Shown: one piece after another, positions 41,009 through 51,199 of the stretch
How positions within the stretch are numbered: the stretch's first letter is position 1
Layout of the letters: every line of letters starts with the position of its first letter
NCBI RefSeq assembly: GCF_002207765.1
Contig: NZ_BDGJ01000087.1
Span: 2,755 to 53,953, forward strand
Direction of reading: 5' to 3'
From: Calderihabitans maritimus
Lineage (GTDB): Bacteria > Bacillota > KKC1 > Calderihabitantales > Calderihabitantaceae
DNA: 51,199 nucleotides
Position numbers and translations under genes: made by a program
Notes under the pieces: generated by a model
Database searches by the model: none
The model's input: the letters and a program-made list of their open reading frames with translations, nothing else
Told to the model about the DNA's origin: nothing

Positions 41009-42025
41009 ATGTCGCAACAAGAGCGAGACTTCCCGGAATCAATAGACACTAGTATTCTCTCGCTAAAGGGGCTTATTGGCAAGTCTTCCACAATGCGAAA
41101 TTTGCTGGATTTAATAGAACGAGTTGCGGCTTTCGATTCTACGGTTCTCATTACAGGAGAAACGGGTGTAGGAAAAGAGATGATAGGAAATGTCATTCAC
41201 TCCAGCAGTAGTCGCCGGCATGGACCGTTTATAAAAATCAACTGCGCGGCTATTCCGGAAAATCTGTTGGAAGCAGAATTTTTTGGTTATGAACCCGGTT
41301 CTTTTACCGGAGCGTTACGCCAAGGAAAAGAAGGTATCTTTGAGGCGGCTAATCAAGGCAGCGTTTTCTTGGATGAAATCGGAGACCTTCCTTTTAGCCT
41401 TCAAGGCAAATTGCTGCGGGTTTTACAGGAAAAAGAAGTAATGCGCATAGGAGGCACTAAACCACGAAAGGTCGATGTCCGGGTTATCGCTGCTACCAAC
41501 AGGGATTTGGGAGAAATGGTTGCCCGCCAAAAATTTCGGGCCGACCTTTTTTACAGGCTAAATGTTATACCGGTATACGTACCGCCCCTCCGGGAGAGAA
41601 AAGAGGATATTCCGGTTTTAATAGATTATTTCATGGATTATTTTCAAAGAAAGTTCGGTGTTAAAAAATACTGTAGCCCGGATGTGTATAAGATCCTGGA
41701 AGAATATGATTGGCCTGGTAATGTCCGTGAGTTAAGAAATATGGTGGAAAGACTTTTTGTTATGACCAAACCGGGAGAAAGTATTACGGCGGAAACTATA
41801 CGAAAAGGCGGTTTCTTGATAAAGAAAAGTAGTTTCGCCCAAGGGCAGTATACCGTTGTAAGGGAAGTAGGACCTCTCAAAGAGGTGATTAAAGAGGTGG
41901 AAGAACAATTGATCCAACTGTCGCTAAAAAAATACAGTACCTTACGGGAAGCAGCTGAAGCTCTGGGAATAGATCCATCTACCCTCTGGCGCAAAAGAAA
42001 GAGGGCAACTAAAGGAAAAAGATAA
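41009..42025 (+). CDS. Sigma-54-dependent transcriptional activator without a sensor domain
   Basis: 338 residues. The AAA+ domain starts almost at once: Walker A GETGVGKE at 50-57, the sigma-54-contacting loop GSFTGA at 97-102 (GAFTGA in most members), Walker B VFLDE at 119-123, and sensor segments VRVIAATNRD and LRERKEDIPVL. A Fis-type HTH (REAAEALGIDPSTLWRKRKR) ends it. There is no receiver, PAS, GAF or V4R domain, as in PspF. ATG 41009 follows GGAAGGGG. It lies 34 bases after the dehydratase gene and probably activates the operon from the three upstream sites. Confidence 0.93.
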   Translation: MSQQERDFPESIDTSILSLKGLIGKSSTMRNLLDLIERVAAFDSTVLITGETGVGKEMIGNVIHSSSSRRHGPFIKINCAAIPENLLEAEFFGYEPGSFTGALRQGKEGIFEAANQGSVFLDEIGDLPFSLQGKLLRVLQEKEVMRIGGTKPRKVDVRVIAATNRDLGEMVARQKFRADLFYRLNVIPVYVPPLRERKEDIPVLIDYFMDYFQRKFGVKKYCSPDVYKILEEYDWPGNVRELRNMVERLFVMTKPGESITAETIRKGGFLIKKSSFAQGQYTVVREVGPLKEVIKEVEEQLIQLSLKKYSTLREAAEALGIDPSTLWRKRKRATKGKR

Positions 42026-42072
42026 TTTGGCGGAGAAAGCGTATTTACCGGCGTGGTTAAAATAATTGGTGC

Positions 42073-42306
42073 GTGCTACACTTTTATGAACTTGAAAAAG
42101 GTATACAGGAACTCACCCGGAAGGTCTGTAACCAAATTTTCACCTGGGCATTGGAACAGATCGATACCCGCCTGATGAATGAACGTGACCGGAGCACATG
42201 GGAGGTAGTGGGTTTTCGGAGGAGAACGGCCATCAGCACCTTCGAGGAGTTTCACTTCAAAAGGCGTTTGTATAGAAAATTTTCTTGGGCACCTACTGAA
42301 TCTTGA
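42073..42306 (+). pseudogene. ISLre2-family transposase fragment
   Basis: 77 codons from GTG 42073. ELTRKVCNQIFTWALEQIDTRLMNERDRSTWE and RRTAISTFEEFHFKRRLYR match the N-terminus of ISLre2 (UPF0236) transposases, which run to about 450-500 residues. The frame departs from the family after RRLYR and stops. No 3' part or inverted repeat is visible, so this is a remnant, not a mobile copy. It lies between the sigma-54 activator and the pyr promoter. Confidence 0.75.
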
Positions 42307-42329
42307 CACGGATCGATGCACGTAATTCC

Positions 42330-42358
42330 TTGACATTTCACTTTCCGGAGAGTATACT
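42330..42358 (+). promoter_or_regulatory. Promoter of the pyr operon
   Basis: A perfect TTGACA (42330-42335), a 17-base spacer and TATACT (42353-42358). Transcription would start near 42365, just before the PyrR-binding leader. Confidence 0.88.
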
Positions 42359-42375
42359 AACTATAGCAAAAATTC

Positions 42376-43050
<675 letters not shown>

Positions 43051-43115
43051 CCGCAGAGTCCTTTAAATCGGTCCTGTGAGACTGATAAGGACGGTTATCC
43101 AGGGCGGTTTTTTTG
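43051..43115 (+). promoter_or_regulatory. Second PyrR-binding leader, between pyrR and pyrB
   Basis: GGTCCTGTGAGACT (43070-43083) fits the PyrR box with small changes from consensus, with GTCC/GGAC arms. Outer arms AACCGC and GCGGTT followed by a T run (to 43115) can form a terminator. It has the usual position of the second attenuator of pyr operons. Confidence 0.8.
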
Positions 43116-43127
43116 TGGAGCGGATAG

Positions 43128-43169
43128 CCTCCTTATTGGCCTCACAGGTTGATAAGGAGGTTTTATTTT
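43128..43169 (+). promoter_or_regulatory. Hairpin enclosing the pyrB ribosome-binding site
   Basis: CCTCCTTAT (43128-43136) pairs perfectly with ATAAGGAGG (43152-43160) across a 15-base loop, and TTTTATTTT follows. The 3' arm holds AAGGAGG, the pyrB ribosome site. The loop carries CTCACAGG (43141-43148), which is fully complementary to CCTGTGAG (43073-43080) in the PyrR box upstream. The hairpin could be a second terminator or a translational lock. Confidence 0.6.
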
Positions 43170-43172
43170 GGG

Positions 43173-44138
43173 ATGCATCTGGAAAGGAAGCAAATAGCTG
43201 GATGGCAACGAAAAGATTTGTTGGGTCTACGGGATCTGACGGCCGAAGAAATTGAACTCATACTTGATACTGCCGTTCCCATGAAAGACATTATGCGGCG
43301 AGAAATCAAGAAGGTTCCTACCTTGCGGGGACGGTCCGTGGTCAATTTATTTTATGAGCCCAGCACCCGGACCAGAATGTCCTTCGAGCTGGCCGCCAAA
43401 TATTTAAGTGCCGACTCGGTTAATATTTCGGTGTCTACCAGCAGTGTAGTCAAAGGGGAATCTTTAAAGGATACAGCACGGACTATTGAAGCTATGGGAG
43501 CGGATGTTATCGTTATCCGGCATAGTGCCGCGGGGGCACCCAAACTGCTGGCCCAAACAGTTGATTGCCACGTCATTAACGCCGGAGACGGATTTCACGA
43601 ACATCCTACCCAGGCCCTTCTAGATATGTTCACCATTCGAGAAAAGAAGGGCCGGCTGAAGGGTCTAAAGGTTGCTATCGTAGGCGACATTTATCATAGC
43701 CGGGTAGCTCGCTCCAATATATGGGGGCTTACTAAAATGGGGGCTGAGGTCCGGTTGGCCGGGCCGGTGACCCTGATGCCTCCGGAAGTGGAAAAAATGG
43801 GAGTTAAGGTCTTTTATCAGGTGGAGGAGGCTCTGGAGGGCGTTGATGTAGTAATGGCCCTGCGGATACAGAGAGAAAGGCTGAAGGAAGGACGCTTTCC
43901 CACCTGGCGTGAGTATGCCCGCCTCTACGGTATAAATGCCAGGAGACTGCAGAAGGCGAAACCTGATGCCCTGGTCATGCACCCGGGACCGGTTAATCAA
44001 GGTATTGAGATTACCCCTGATGTTGCTGAAGGAACTCAATCGGTCATTCAGGAGCAGGTGACCAACGGAGTGGCAGTTCGCATGGCCTTGCTCTATCTGC
44101 TCATGGGAGGAGGAACTACCAGTGAAGCTGTTAATTAA
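43173..44138 (+). CDS. pyrB: Aspartate carbamoyltransferase catalytic subunit
   Basis: 321 residues. The carbamoyl-phosphate motif [13 protein letters not shown] is at about 60-72, followed by [22 protein letters not shown], the [10 protein letters not shown] loop and [10 protein letters not shown] near the C-terminus. It commits carbamoyl phosphate to pyrimidine synthesis. No pyrI regulatory subunit is present, as is normal in Firmicutes. ATG 43173 lies 12 bases after AAGGAGG, a little long, and that site is inside a hairpin. The 3' end overlaps pyrC by 17 bases. Confidence 0.96.
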   Translation: MHLERKQIAGWQRKDLLGLRDLTAEEIELILDTAVPMKDIMRREIKKVPTLRGRSVVNLFYEPSTRTRMSFELAAKYLSADSVNISVSTSSVVKGESLKDTARTIEAMGADVIVIRHSAAGAPKLLAQTVDCHVINAGDGFHEHPTQALLDMFTIREKKGRLKGLKVAIVGDIYHSRVARSNIWGLTKMGAEVRLAGPVTLMPPEVEKMGVKVFYQVEEALEGVDVVMALRIQRERLKEGRFPTWREYARLYGINARRLQKAKPDALVMHPGPVNQGIEITPDVAEGTQSVIQEQVTNGVAVRMALLYLLMGGGTTSEAVN

Positions 44139-45426
44139 GGGGGGCAGGGTAATTGACCCTGTTCAAAAAATAGACCAGCAGTTGGATATTCGCGTGGTAA
44201 AGGGGAAGATTACCGAGATAGGCCGGAACCTAGAGGCACAGGATGATCGGGTAGTGGATGCCTCCGGTTGTATCGTAACGCCCGGGTTAATAGATATGCA
44301 TGTGCACCTGCGAGAGCCGGGGTTTGAGGCCAAGGAAACTATTGCCAGTGGTACCAGGGCTGCTGCTGCCGGTGGGTTTACCGCCGTAGCCTGTATGCCC
44401 AATACCAATCCGGTAGCGGACAACAGGTCTACTGTTGAATACATTAAGATCCGGGCCCGAGAAACGGGTGTGGTCAAGGTTTACCCTATAGGTAGTATAA
44501 CCAGGGGTTCTCTGGGAGAAGAGCTTACGGAAATAGCCGATTTGGCAGAGGCAGGAGCAGTAGCTCTTTCCGATGATGGCAGGCCGGTTGCTAATGCCGG
44601 TCTGATGCGGAGGGCTATGGAATATGCCCGTATGTTCAATCTGCCGGTAATATCCCATTGTGAGGATTTAAACCTCAGAGGGGCGGGAGTTATGAATGAA
44701 GGATGGGTTTCAGCTTGCCTGGGATTACACGGGATACCGGCAGCGGCAGAGGAAATAATGGTTGCCCGGGACCTTATCCTGGCCGAATTAACGGGGGCCC
44801 GGCTGCATATTGCCCATGTGAGCACTGCCGGTTCGGTAAGGCTGATCCGAGAAGCCAAGTCTCGCGGTGTCCGGGTAACGGCGGAAGCTACTCCGCACCA
44901 TTTCACTCTTACCGACGAGGCGGTACAGGGTTACGATACTGCAACTAAAGTTAACCCGCCCTTGCGTACGGCTGCCGATGTGGAAGCAATTATTGAAGGA
45001 CTGCAGGATGGAACTATAGATGTGATAGCTACCGACCATGCTCCGCATACCCGGGAAGAGAAAGATTGCGAATATGATTATGCTCCCTTCGGTATGGTGG
45101 GACTGGAAACGGCAGTTCCGCTAGTGGTAAGTAAGCTTATTCTGGCGGGCAAACTGGACTGGTTGCAGGCAGTTGCCAAGCTTAGTTCGGTTCCGGCACG
45201 AATTTTAGGTTTACCGGGAGGAAGCTTGAAAACGGGCAGTCCTGCCGACATAACCATTATCGATCCTCAAAAGGAAAAGAGGGTAGATGTTAACTGCTTC
45301 TACTCCAAAGGCAGAAATTCTCCCTTCCACGGGTGGAAACTCAAAGGTTGGCCGGTGGTCACTATTGTAGAGGGAACGGTAGTTATGGAACAAGGGAAGG
45401 TAATAGCAGGAGGGGGAGAATTATGA
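44122..45426 (+). CDS. pyrC: Dihydroorotase
   Basis: 434 residues of the class I amidohydrolase type. Metal ligands are in [23 protein letters not shown] and [11 protein letters not shown], and the catalytic aspartate in [25 protein letters not shown] and LSDDGRPV are further signatures. It closes carbamoyl aspartate to dihydroorotate. The GTG start lies 8 bases after GGGAGGAGG inside the end of pyrB, and the stop overlaps carA (ATGA). Confidence 0.96.
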   Translation: MKLLIKGGRVIDPVQKIDQQLDIRVVKGKITEIGRNLEAQDDRVVDASGCIVTPGLIDMHVHLREPGFEAKETIASGTRAAAAGGFTAVACMPNTNPVADNRSTVEYIKIRARETGVVKVYPIGSITRGSLGEELTEIADLAEAGAVALSDDGRPVANAGLMRRAMEYARMFNLPVISHCEDLNLRGAGVMNEGWVSACLGLHGIPAAAEEIMVARDLILAELTGARLHIAHVSTAGSVRLIREAKSRGVRVTAEATPHHFTLTDEAVQGYDTATKVNPPLRTAADVEAIIEGLQDGTIDVIATDHAPHTREEKDCEYDYAPFGMVGLETAVPLVVSKLILAGKLDWLQAVAKLSSVPARILGLPGGSLKTGSPADITIIDPQKEKRVDVNCFYSKGRNSPFHGWKLKGWPVVTIVEGTVVMEQGKVIAGGGEL

Positions 45427-46535
45427 AAGGATACTTGGCTTTAGAAGACGGAACAGTTTTTGAAGGTAAAGCCTTCGGTGCGACTGGCAAACGTCATGGA
45501 GAAGTAGTATTCAATACCGGAATGACCGGATACCAGGAAATTCTTACCGATCCCTCTTACTGCGGCCAGATAGTAACTTTGACCTATCCGCTGGTGGGGA
45601 ATTACGGAATCAACGATGAAGACTTTGAATCCCAACGACCCCAGGTCTGGGGTTTTGTAGTGCGGGAAGCCTGTACTATTCCTAGTAACTGGAGGAGCAG
45701 AGAAAAGCTTGAAGAGTTTTTGGCCAGATACGGGATTATAGGATTAGAAGGGATTGATACCAGGGCTCTAACCCGACGACTGCGTAGCTACGGGACCATG
45801 AGGGGAATAATAGCTACAGGTGAACAGGATCCTGATTTTCTGGTGGAAGAAGCTCGTAATGCCCCCGGTCTATCGGGACAGCAGTTGGTACCTTTGGTGA
45901 CTTCCAAAAAACCTTATATCATTCAGGGTCAATCATATCGAGTTGTCCTAATGGATTTTGGTGTTAAGCAAAACATTATTCGCTGGTTACAAAAGCTGGG
46001 CTGCACGGTTATAGTAGTTCCTGCTCAGACTACGGCGGAAGAAATTCTTGCCTATAATCCTGACGGTATCATGCTTTCCAATGGCCCCGGAGATCCCAAG
46101 GATGTGCCGTATGGGGTAGAAACTATTCGCAATCTTTTAGGTCGAAAACCTATCTTCGGCATCTGCCTGGGACATCAGTTGCTGGGGCGAGCATTGGGGG
46201 CTGACACTTATAAATTGCCTTTTGGTCACCGTGGCGGAAACCACCCGGTGAAGGACCTCCGTACAGGCAGGGTCTATATTACCTCCCAGAATCACGGTTT
46301 TGCTATAGATCCTGACACTTTAGATCCAGACATTGTCGAAGTATCCCATATCAACCTCAACGATGGAACGGTGGAAGGTCTGAGACACAAGAAGCTGCCG
46401 GTGTTTTCCGTCCAGTACCATCCGGAAGCAGCTCCGGGCCCGACAGATTCAGAGTATCTATTTGAACAGTTTATGCAGTTGATGGCGGAAGGCAGACAGA
46501 ATGGATTGGAGGTGGATGGGCATGCCACGAAATAA
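45423..46535 (+). CDS. carA: Carbamoyl-phosphate synthase small (glutaminase) subunit
   Basis: 370 residues. The N-terminal CarA domain ([32 protein letters not shown]) precedes the class I glutamine amidotransferase domain. Its nucleophile is C248 in [10 protein letters not shown], with H333 and E335 in YHPEA. It supplies ammonia to CarB. Start ATG 45423 overlaps the pyrC stop and follows AGGAGGGGGAGA. Its 3' end overlaps carB by 14 bases. Confidence 0.97.
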   Translation: MKGYLALEDGTVFEGKAFGATGKRHGEVVFNTGMTGYQEILTDPSYCGQIVTLTYPLVGNYGINDEDFESQRPQVWGFVVREACTIPSNWRSREKLEEFLARYGIIGLEGIDTRALTRRLRSYGTMRGIIATGEQDPDFLVEEARNAPGLSGQQLVPLVTSKKPYIIQGQSYRVVLMDFGVKQNIIRWLQKLGCTVIVVPAQTTAEEILAYNPDGIMLSNGPGDPKDVPYGVETIRNLLGRKPIFGICLGHQLLGRALGADTYKLPFGHRGGNHPVKDLRTGRVYITSQNHGFAIDPDTLDPDIVEVSHINLNDGTVEGLRHKKLPVFSVQYHPEAAPGPTDSEYLFEQFMQLMAEGRQNGLEVDGHATK

Positions 46536-49500
46536 GAAGCTGAAAAAAGTCATGGTAATCGGTTCCGGACCTATCATTATTGGTCAGGCTGCAGAGTTTG
46601 ATTACTCCGGTACCCAGGCCTGCCGGGCTCTCAAGGAGGAAGGGCTTGAGGTGGTGCTGGTCAACAGCAACCCGGCTACTATTATGACCGATACTGATAT
46701 TGCAGACCGTGTTTACATGGAACCCTTGAAGGCTGAGTATGTGGCTCAAATCATTCGCCGGGAGAAACCCGATGGTCTTCTGCCTACCTTGGGGGGACAG
46801 GTAGGGCTGAATTTGGCCAAGGAACTGGCCGAGCAAGGAGTTTTGGAAGAAGAAGGAGTAGAGTTGCTGGGCACCCCTCTTTCCGCCATTCAGAAAGCTG
46901 AAGACAGGGAAATGTTTAAGCAGTTGATGGAAGAAATCGGCGAACCCATTCCGGAAAGTAGAATTGTTTCTTCGGTGGAAGAAGCTTTGAATTTTGCGGC
47001 GGAGATTGGATACCCGGTAATAGTACGGCCGGCCTATACTCTAGGCGGTACCGGCGGGGGAATAGCTCATAACGAAGAAGAGCTCAAAGCTATAGCGGCA
47101 AGGGGATTGAAACACAGTCTCATCCACCAGATACTGGTAGAATATTCAGTCGCCGGTTGGAAAGAAATTGAGTACGAGGTAATGCGGGATTCGGCAGATA
47201 ACTGCATTACCGTTTGCAATATGGAAAATATAGACCCGGTTGGTATTCATACTGGTGACAGTATAGTAGTGGCTCCCTCCCAGACCCTTTCCGACCGGGA
47301 GTACCACATGCTGCGTAAAGCTGCTTTGAAGATTATACGAGCGCTTGGAATTGAGGGAGGGTGCAACATCCAGTTCGCCCTTGATCCCCACAGTTTCCGT
47401 TATTATGTGATAGAAGTAAATCCTAGGGTCAGCCGTTCCAGTGCTCTGGCATCTAAAGCAACTGGCTATCCGATTGCTAAGGTTGCCTCTAAGATTGCTA
47501 TCGGTTTAACGCTGGATGAAATCAAAAATGCCGTTACTGGTAAAACCTATGCCTGCTTTGAACCTGCTTTAGACTATGTAGTAGTAAAAATACCCCGTTT
47601 CCCTTTCGACAAATTTGCTTCTGCCGACCGGACCTTAGGTACCCAGATGAAAGCTACCGGAGAAGTTATGGCTATTGACCGTACTTTTGAAGGCGCCCTG
47701 TTGAAGGCTGTCCGTTCGCTGGAAGTAGGTCTCGATGGATTAATTGCCGATGCTTGGAGAAAACTCTCTACGGAAGAACTCGAAGAAAGATTAAGGACGG
47801 CTGACGATGAAAGACTTTTTATAGTAGCGGAGGCGTTGCGGCGCGGGAAGACAGTGGAGTGGCTTCACGACGTTACTCGGATCGACCGCTTTTTCCTGCA
47901 TAAAATTGCCCGGATCGTTGCTATGGAGGAAGAATTGCGTAAGGTAAAGGGTCAGGTGCCACGGGAAATCTTAAGGGAAGCAAAGAGAATGGGCTTTGCC
48001 GATGCGCAGCTAGCCCAGCTTCTGGGAGTAACGGAGGAGGAAGTGCGTGCCCTTCGAAAGGAACAGGGCATTACCCCTGTCTATAAAATGGTGGACACCT
48101 GCGCTGCGGAGTTTGAAGCATTGACCCCCTATTACTATTCAACCTACGAGGATGAAAACGAAGCCGAAGCGGGTCAGGGAAGAAAAGTAGTAGTTTTAGG
48201 GTCCGGCCCCATCCGGATTGGGCAGGGGATAGAGTTCGATTACTGCTCCGTTCATTCCGTTTGGGCATTGCGAGAGGCCGGGGTAGAATCGGTCATCATT
48301 AACAACAATCCAGAAACGGTGAGCACTGATTTTGATACTTCCGACCGCCTTTATTTTGAACCGCTGGTGCCGGAAGATGTAATTAATGTGCTGGAACATG
48401 AAAAACCGGAAGGTGTAATTGCCCAGTTTGGCGGACAGACCGCTATTAATCTGGCCGAGCCGTTGGCCAAGGCCGGTTTCCGAATTTTAGGTACTACGGT
48501 TGAAGATATCGACCGGGCCGAAGATAGAGATAAATTCGACCAACTTCTAAACCAATTGAATATTCCAAGGCCGGCCGGCAAGACGGCCACCTCCGTGGAG
48601 GAAGCCAGGCAAATTGCAGAAGAAATTGGCTTTCCCGTCTTGGTACGTCCCTCCTACGTGTTGGGCGGACGGGCCATGGAAATCGTATATAACGAAGAAG
48701 AATTGTTGTCTTATATGATTTCAGCTGTCAAGGTTTCGCCACGGCATCCCGTTCTCATAGATAAATATATAGTAGGGACCGAAGTTGAAGTAGATGCCAT
48801 CTCCGATGGCTACGATGTATTGATCCCCGGCATTATGGAACATATTGAGCGAGCTGGGGTACATTCAGGGGACAGCATTGCCGTATATCCGACTTTTTCC
48901 CTCAAACCGGAAGTTATCGGTCAAATTGTTGAGTACACTACCCGGTTAGCCCGGGCATTGAAGATCAAGGGGCTTTTAAATATTCAATATGTGGTTCACC
49001 AGAATAAAGTTTATGTTTTGGAAGTTAATCCCCGCTCCAGCCGGACAGTCCCATACTTGAGCAAGATTACCGGTATTCCTATGGTAAAGATAGCCACTCG
49101 CATTATTTTAGGTCAGTCGTTAGCCCAGCAAGGATACGGAACGGGGTTGGTGGAACCGCCGGATTACGTGGCGGTAAAAGTTCCCGTGTTTTCTTTTGCC
49201 AAATTGCACCAGGTTGATACGTCCCTGGGTCCGGAAATGAAGTCTACCGGTGAAGTTATTGGATTAGACCGGACTTTGTCCCGGGCTTTGTACAAAGGCC
49301 TGGTGGCGGCGGGCTGTGATATTCCACTCCAGGGTACTATTTTGGCTACTATTGCCGATAAGGATAAAGAAGAAGCGCTTCCACTACTCCGTGGATTTGC
49401 TGAGCTTGGCTACCGTCTCTGTGCTACAGCCGGAACAGCCCGAAAAATCCGGGAGGCCGGTCTGGAAGTAGAACAGGTCAATAAAATCCGGGAGGGATCA

Positions 49501-49770
49501 CCGCACATCATTGACTTGATACGATCCGACAAAATCCATTTCGTTATCAATACTTTAACCAAAGGGAAAATGCCGGAACGAGATGGCTTTAAGATCCGGC
49601 GGGCGGCAGTGGAGCACGGTGTTCCGTGCCTTACCTCCCTGGACACTACCCGGATTTTACTTCAAGTTCTCCGTTCGATCTCTAAAGGAGAAAAGTTGGA
49701 GATCAAGTCTCTGCAGGAATATATAGGGGTAGAAAGGAGTGCCGGTATTGTCTCAGTTGCTAACCGGTAA
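46522..49770 (+). CDS. carB: Carbamoyl-phosphate synthase large subunit
   Basis: 1082 residues, full length. There are two homologous ATP-grasp halves: the first opens with [21 protein letters not shown], the second with [21 protein letters not shown] near residue 560. The paired signatures [17 protein letters not shown] and [16 protein letters not shown] lie in the ATP sites. An MGS-like C-terminal allosteric domain ([22 protein letters not shown]) binds UMP or ornithine in relatives. ATG 46522 is chosen over ATG 46501 and 46516 because GGAGGTGG is 7 bases before it. Confidence 0.97.
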   Translation: MPRNKKLKKVMVIGSGPIIIGQAAEFDYSGTQACRALKEEGLEVVLVNSNPATIMTDTDIADRVYMEPLKAEYVAQIIRREKPDGLLPTLGGQVGLNLAKELAEQGVLEEEGVELLGTPLSAIQKAEDREMFKQLMEEIGEPIPESRIVSSVEEALNFAAEIGYPVIVRPAYTLGGTGGGIAHNEEELKAIAARGLKHSLIHQILVEYSVAGWKEIEYEVMRDSADNCITVCNMENIDPVGIHTGDSIVVAPSQTLSDREYHMLRKAALKIIRALGIEGGCNIQFALDPHSFRYYVIEVNPRVSRSSALASKATGYPIAKVASKIAIGLTLDEIKNAVTGKTYACFEPALDYVVVKIPRFPFDKFASADRTLGTQMKATGEVMAIDRTFEGALLKAVRSLEVGLDGLIADAWRKLSTEELEERLRTADDERLFIVAEALRRGKTVEWLHDVTRIDRFFLHKIARIVAMEEELRKVKGQVPREILREAKRMGFADAQLAQLLGVTEEEVRALRKEQGITPVYKMVDTCAAEFEALTPYYYSTYEDENEAEAGQGRKVVVLGSGPIRIGQGIEFDYCSVHSVWALREAGVESVIINNNPETVSTDFDTSDRLYFEPLVPEDVINVLEHEKPEGVIAQFGGQTAINLAEPLAKAGFRILGTTVEDIDRAEDRDKFDQLLNQLNIPRPAGKTATSVEEARQIAEEIGFPVLVRPSYVLGGRAMEIVYNEEELLSYMISAVKVSPRHPVLIDKYIVGTEVEVDAISDGYDVLIPGIMEHIERAGVHSGDSIAVYPTFSLKPEVIGQIVEYTTRLARALKIKGLLNIQYVVHQNKVYVLEVNPRSSRTVPYLSKITGIPMVKIATRIILGQSLAQQGYGTGLVEPPDYVAVKVPVFSFAKLHQVDTSLGPEMKSTGEVIGLDRTLSRALYKGLVAAGCDIPLQGTILATIADKDKEEALPLLRGFAELGYRLCATAGTARKIREAGLEVEQVNKIREGSPHIIDLIRSDKIHFVINTLTKGKMPERDGFKIRRAAVEHGVPCLTSLDTTRILLQVLRSISKGEKLEIKSLQEYIGVERSAGIVSVANR

Positions 49771-50539
49771 AGTAATTTCCCACGAAAAATTAGTGGAAGG
49801 CTTTTACCGGGTAAGAATTGCAGCAGAATCTCTAGCCCGGCAGGCGAAACCTGGCCAGTTTGCTCTAATTCGCTGCAGTTCTACCTTTGACCCTCTACTG
49901 CGAAGACCTTTTAGTTTTCATGATATCGATGCCGAAGCAGGTACGGTTAGTTTTCTGTATCAGATTAGGGGAAAAGGTACCCAATTGCTGTCCCAGATCA
50001 AGGAAGGCGAACAATTGGATATTATGGGTCCCCTGGGAAAAGGATTTTATCTACCCGAAAAACCGGCCAAGACAGTGCTGGTAGGAGGGGGAATTGGTGT
50101 TGCCCCGTTGTTATTTTTGGCCCGGACTTTGAAAGAGAGGGGTTATTCGCTAACCGTTCTTTTAGGAGCAGCTACCGGTGAACAAGTGCTTTGCCGGCAG
50201 GAATTCGAGGCTTTAGGGGCTGAGGTGCAGGTAGCTACTGATGATGGTAGTCAAGGACATCGTGGCTACGTAACCGATCTGCTGGAAAAGGTGTTGGAAA
50301 GGATTGCTGTTTCGCTGGTTTATGCATGCGGACCCTGGCCGATGCTGAAAAAAGTGGCTGTTGCCTGCCGGGGGAAGGATGTTCCCTGCCAGGTTTCTCT
50401 GGATAGGGCTATGGCATGCGGGGTAGGAGCCTGCCTCAGTTGTGTTTGTCGTACCCGGAGAAACGGCAAAAATTATGCCCGAATATGCCGGGAAGGACCG
50501 GTGTTCGACAGCGAGGAGGTGTTATGGGACGATGAGTAA
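49748..50539 (+). CDS. pyrK: Dihydroorotate dehydrogenase electron-transfer subunit
   Basis: About 263 residues. FAD-binding [12 protein letters not shown] and NAD-binding [18 protein letters not shown] belong to the ferredoxin-reductase fold. The C-terminal [2Fe-2S] site is [13 protein letters not shown] with a fourth cysteine in [11 protein letters not shown]. It passes electrons from PyrD to NAD+. I start it at TTG 49748, 8 bases after GAAAGGAG; the GTG at 49739 overlaps that site. It overlaps carB by 23 bases and pyrD by 8. Confidence 0.95.
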   Translation: MSQLLTGKVISHEKLVEGFYRVRIAAESLARQAKPGQFALIRCSSTFDPLLRRPFSFHDIDAEAGTVSFLYQIRGKGTQLLSQIKEGEQLDIMGPLGKGFYLPEKPAKTVLVGGGIGVAPLLFLARTLKERGYSLTVLLGAATGEQVLCRQEFEALGAEVQVATDDGSQGHRGYVTDLLEKVLERIAVSLVYACGPWPMLKKVAVACRGKDVPCQVSLDRAMACGVGACLSCVCRTRRNGKNYARICREGPVFDSEEVLWDDE

Positions 50540-51199
50540 GGTGAAGTTGGCGGTACAGTTGGGTGGTTTGAAGCTCAAGAACCCGGTACTTACTGCTTCC
50601 GGAACATTTGGCTACGGGTTAGAGTATGCCACTTATGTCGACTTGAATGCCTTGGGAGGCGTGATAGTTAAGGGAACCACCCTGGAACCGAGAGAAGGTA
50701 ATCCCCCTCCCCGCGTAGTGGAAACACCGGCCGGAATGCTCAACGCCATAGGCCTGCAGAACCCGGGGGTAGAAGAAGTAATTAATTGCATCCTCCCTCG
50801 GTTAGAAAACTTTGACACGGCTATCATCGTCAATATTGCGGGAAACACGGTGGATGAGTATGCTGAAATTGCGCGGCGTTTAGACCGGGTAAAAACAATA
50901 GCCGCTCTGGAAGTTAACATTTCCTGTCCCAACGTGAAAAAGGGAGGTATGGCTTTCGGTGTAGATCCGGTCCTGGCAGCCGAGGTGGTTGCTGCAGTCA
51001 GGGCCAATACCTCTCTTCCGGTTATTGCCAAGTTATCGCCCAATGTGACGGATCCGGTGGCTATTGCTGAAGCATGTGTCGCGGCGGGTGCGGATGTCCT
51101 TTCCATGATCAACACCCTTTTGGGGATGGCTATTGATATTAATTCTCGCCGTCCGGTACTGGCCAACATATTTGGAGGTCTCTCGGGACCGGCTATCAA
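50532..51199 (+). CDS. pyrD: Dihydroorotate dehydrogenase B, catalytic subunit (cut by the window edge)
   Basis: The first 222 codons are present and the frame is open to the last base. [15 protein letters not shown] is the FMN-barrel start, [15 protein letters not shown] follows, and [11 protein letters not shown] carries the catalytic cysteine that marks class 1 enzymes (class 2 has serine). KLSPNVTD is the next FMN strand. With PyrK it forms the NAD-linked class 1B enzyme. ATG 50532 overlaps the pyrK stop and follows GAGGAGGTG. Confidence 0.96.
   Translation, partial: MSKVKLAVQLGGLKLKNPVLTASGTFGYGLEYATYVDLNALGGVIVKGTTLEPREGNPPPRVVETPAGMLNAIGLQNPGVEEVINCILPRLENFDTAIIVNIAGNTVDEYAEIARRLDRVKTIAALEVNISCPNVKKGGMAFGVDPVLAAEVVAAVRANTSLPVIAKLSPNVTDPVAIAEACVAAGADVLSMINTLLGMAIDINSRRPVLANIFGGLSGPAI

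Overview
The window reads as one contiguous stretch of chromosome from an anaerobic, Gram-positive-type bacterium of the Firmicutes, most like the Clostridia/Moorellia and Peptococcaceae-like lineages. The reasons are the ylm/sepF/divIVA division cluster followed by a T-box-controlled ileS, the PyrR-attenuated pyr operon, strong AGGAGG ribosome sites with many GTG/TTG starts, DUF1540, DUF3243, DUF5665 and UPF0210 genes, an ISLre2 transposase remnant, and oxygen-sensitive 2-hydroxyacyl-CoA dehydratase subunits. The species cannot be named from the sequence alone. No rRNA, tRNA or CRISPR array was seen.

Layout. 1-1050: a Phd-type antitoxin/PIN toxin pair. 1144-6626: pgeF, an unknown gene, an HlyD-like membrane protein, then yggS, sepF, proC, yggT, divIVA and yggU (cell division and PLP homeostasis). 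6623-9785: promoter, isoleucine T-box, ileS and terminator. 9822-17146: single genes and short operons: a GcvH-like protein lacking the lipoyl lysine, pduL, an ACT/UPF0210 pair, a short frame with an in-frame TGA and a hairpin at selenocysteine-insertion spacing, DUF5665, nitroreductase, a TraR/DksA protein, DUF1540 (minus strand), thiD, lspA and rluD. 17274-19217: acs on the minus strand. 19563-25987: a CxxCxxCC protein, a free-standing archaeal-type threonyl-tRNA editing domain, small unknowns, an RsmF-like methyltransferase, a CCA-adding-type enzyme and DUF1786. 26146-27894: a thioredoxin-like protein and permease diverging from an ArsR regulator. 28118-31988: a MacAB-like ABC exporter.

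32100-42025 is the most distinctive region. A near-consensus sigma-54 promoter (32399-32415), preceded by three copies of ATTGCA-N4-TGCAA, precedes an operon for a 2-hydroxyacyl-CoA-lyase/oxalyl-CoA-decarboxylase-like ThDP enzyme, 3-hydroxyacyl-CoA dehydrogenase, a Cys-rich DUF362 protein, thiolase, enoyl-CoA hydratase and two 2-hydroxyacyl-CoA dehydratase-type subunits. It ends with a sigma-54 activator that has no sensor domain. Together the enzymes spell out a route 2-hydroxyacyl-CoA -> 2-enoyl-CoA -> 3-hydroxyacyl-CoA -> 3-oxoacyl-CoA -> acetyl-CoA, with the ThDP enzyme making or cleaving the 2-hydroxyacyl-CoA. The substrate is not evident, and the usual dehydratase activator ATPase is not in the window.

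42330-51199: after an ISLre2 remnant come a vegetative promoter, two PyrR-type attenuators and the pyrimidine operon pyrR-pyrB-pyrC-carA-carB-pyrK-pyrD. pyrD runs off the right edge. The first ~235 bases, upstream of the toxin-antitoxin promoter, hold nothing I can support.
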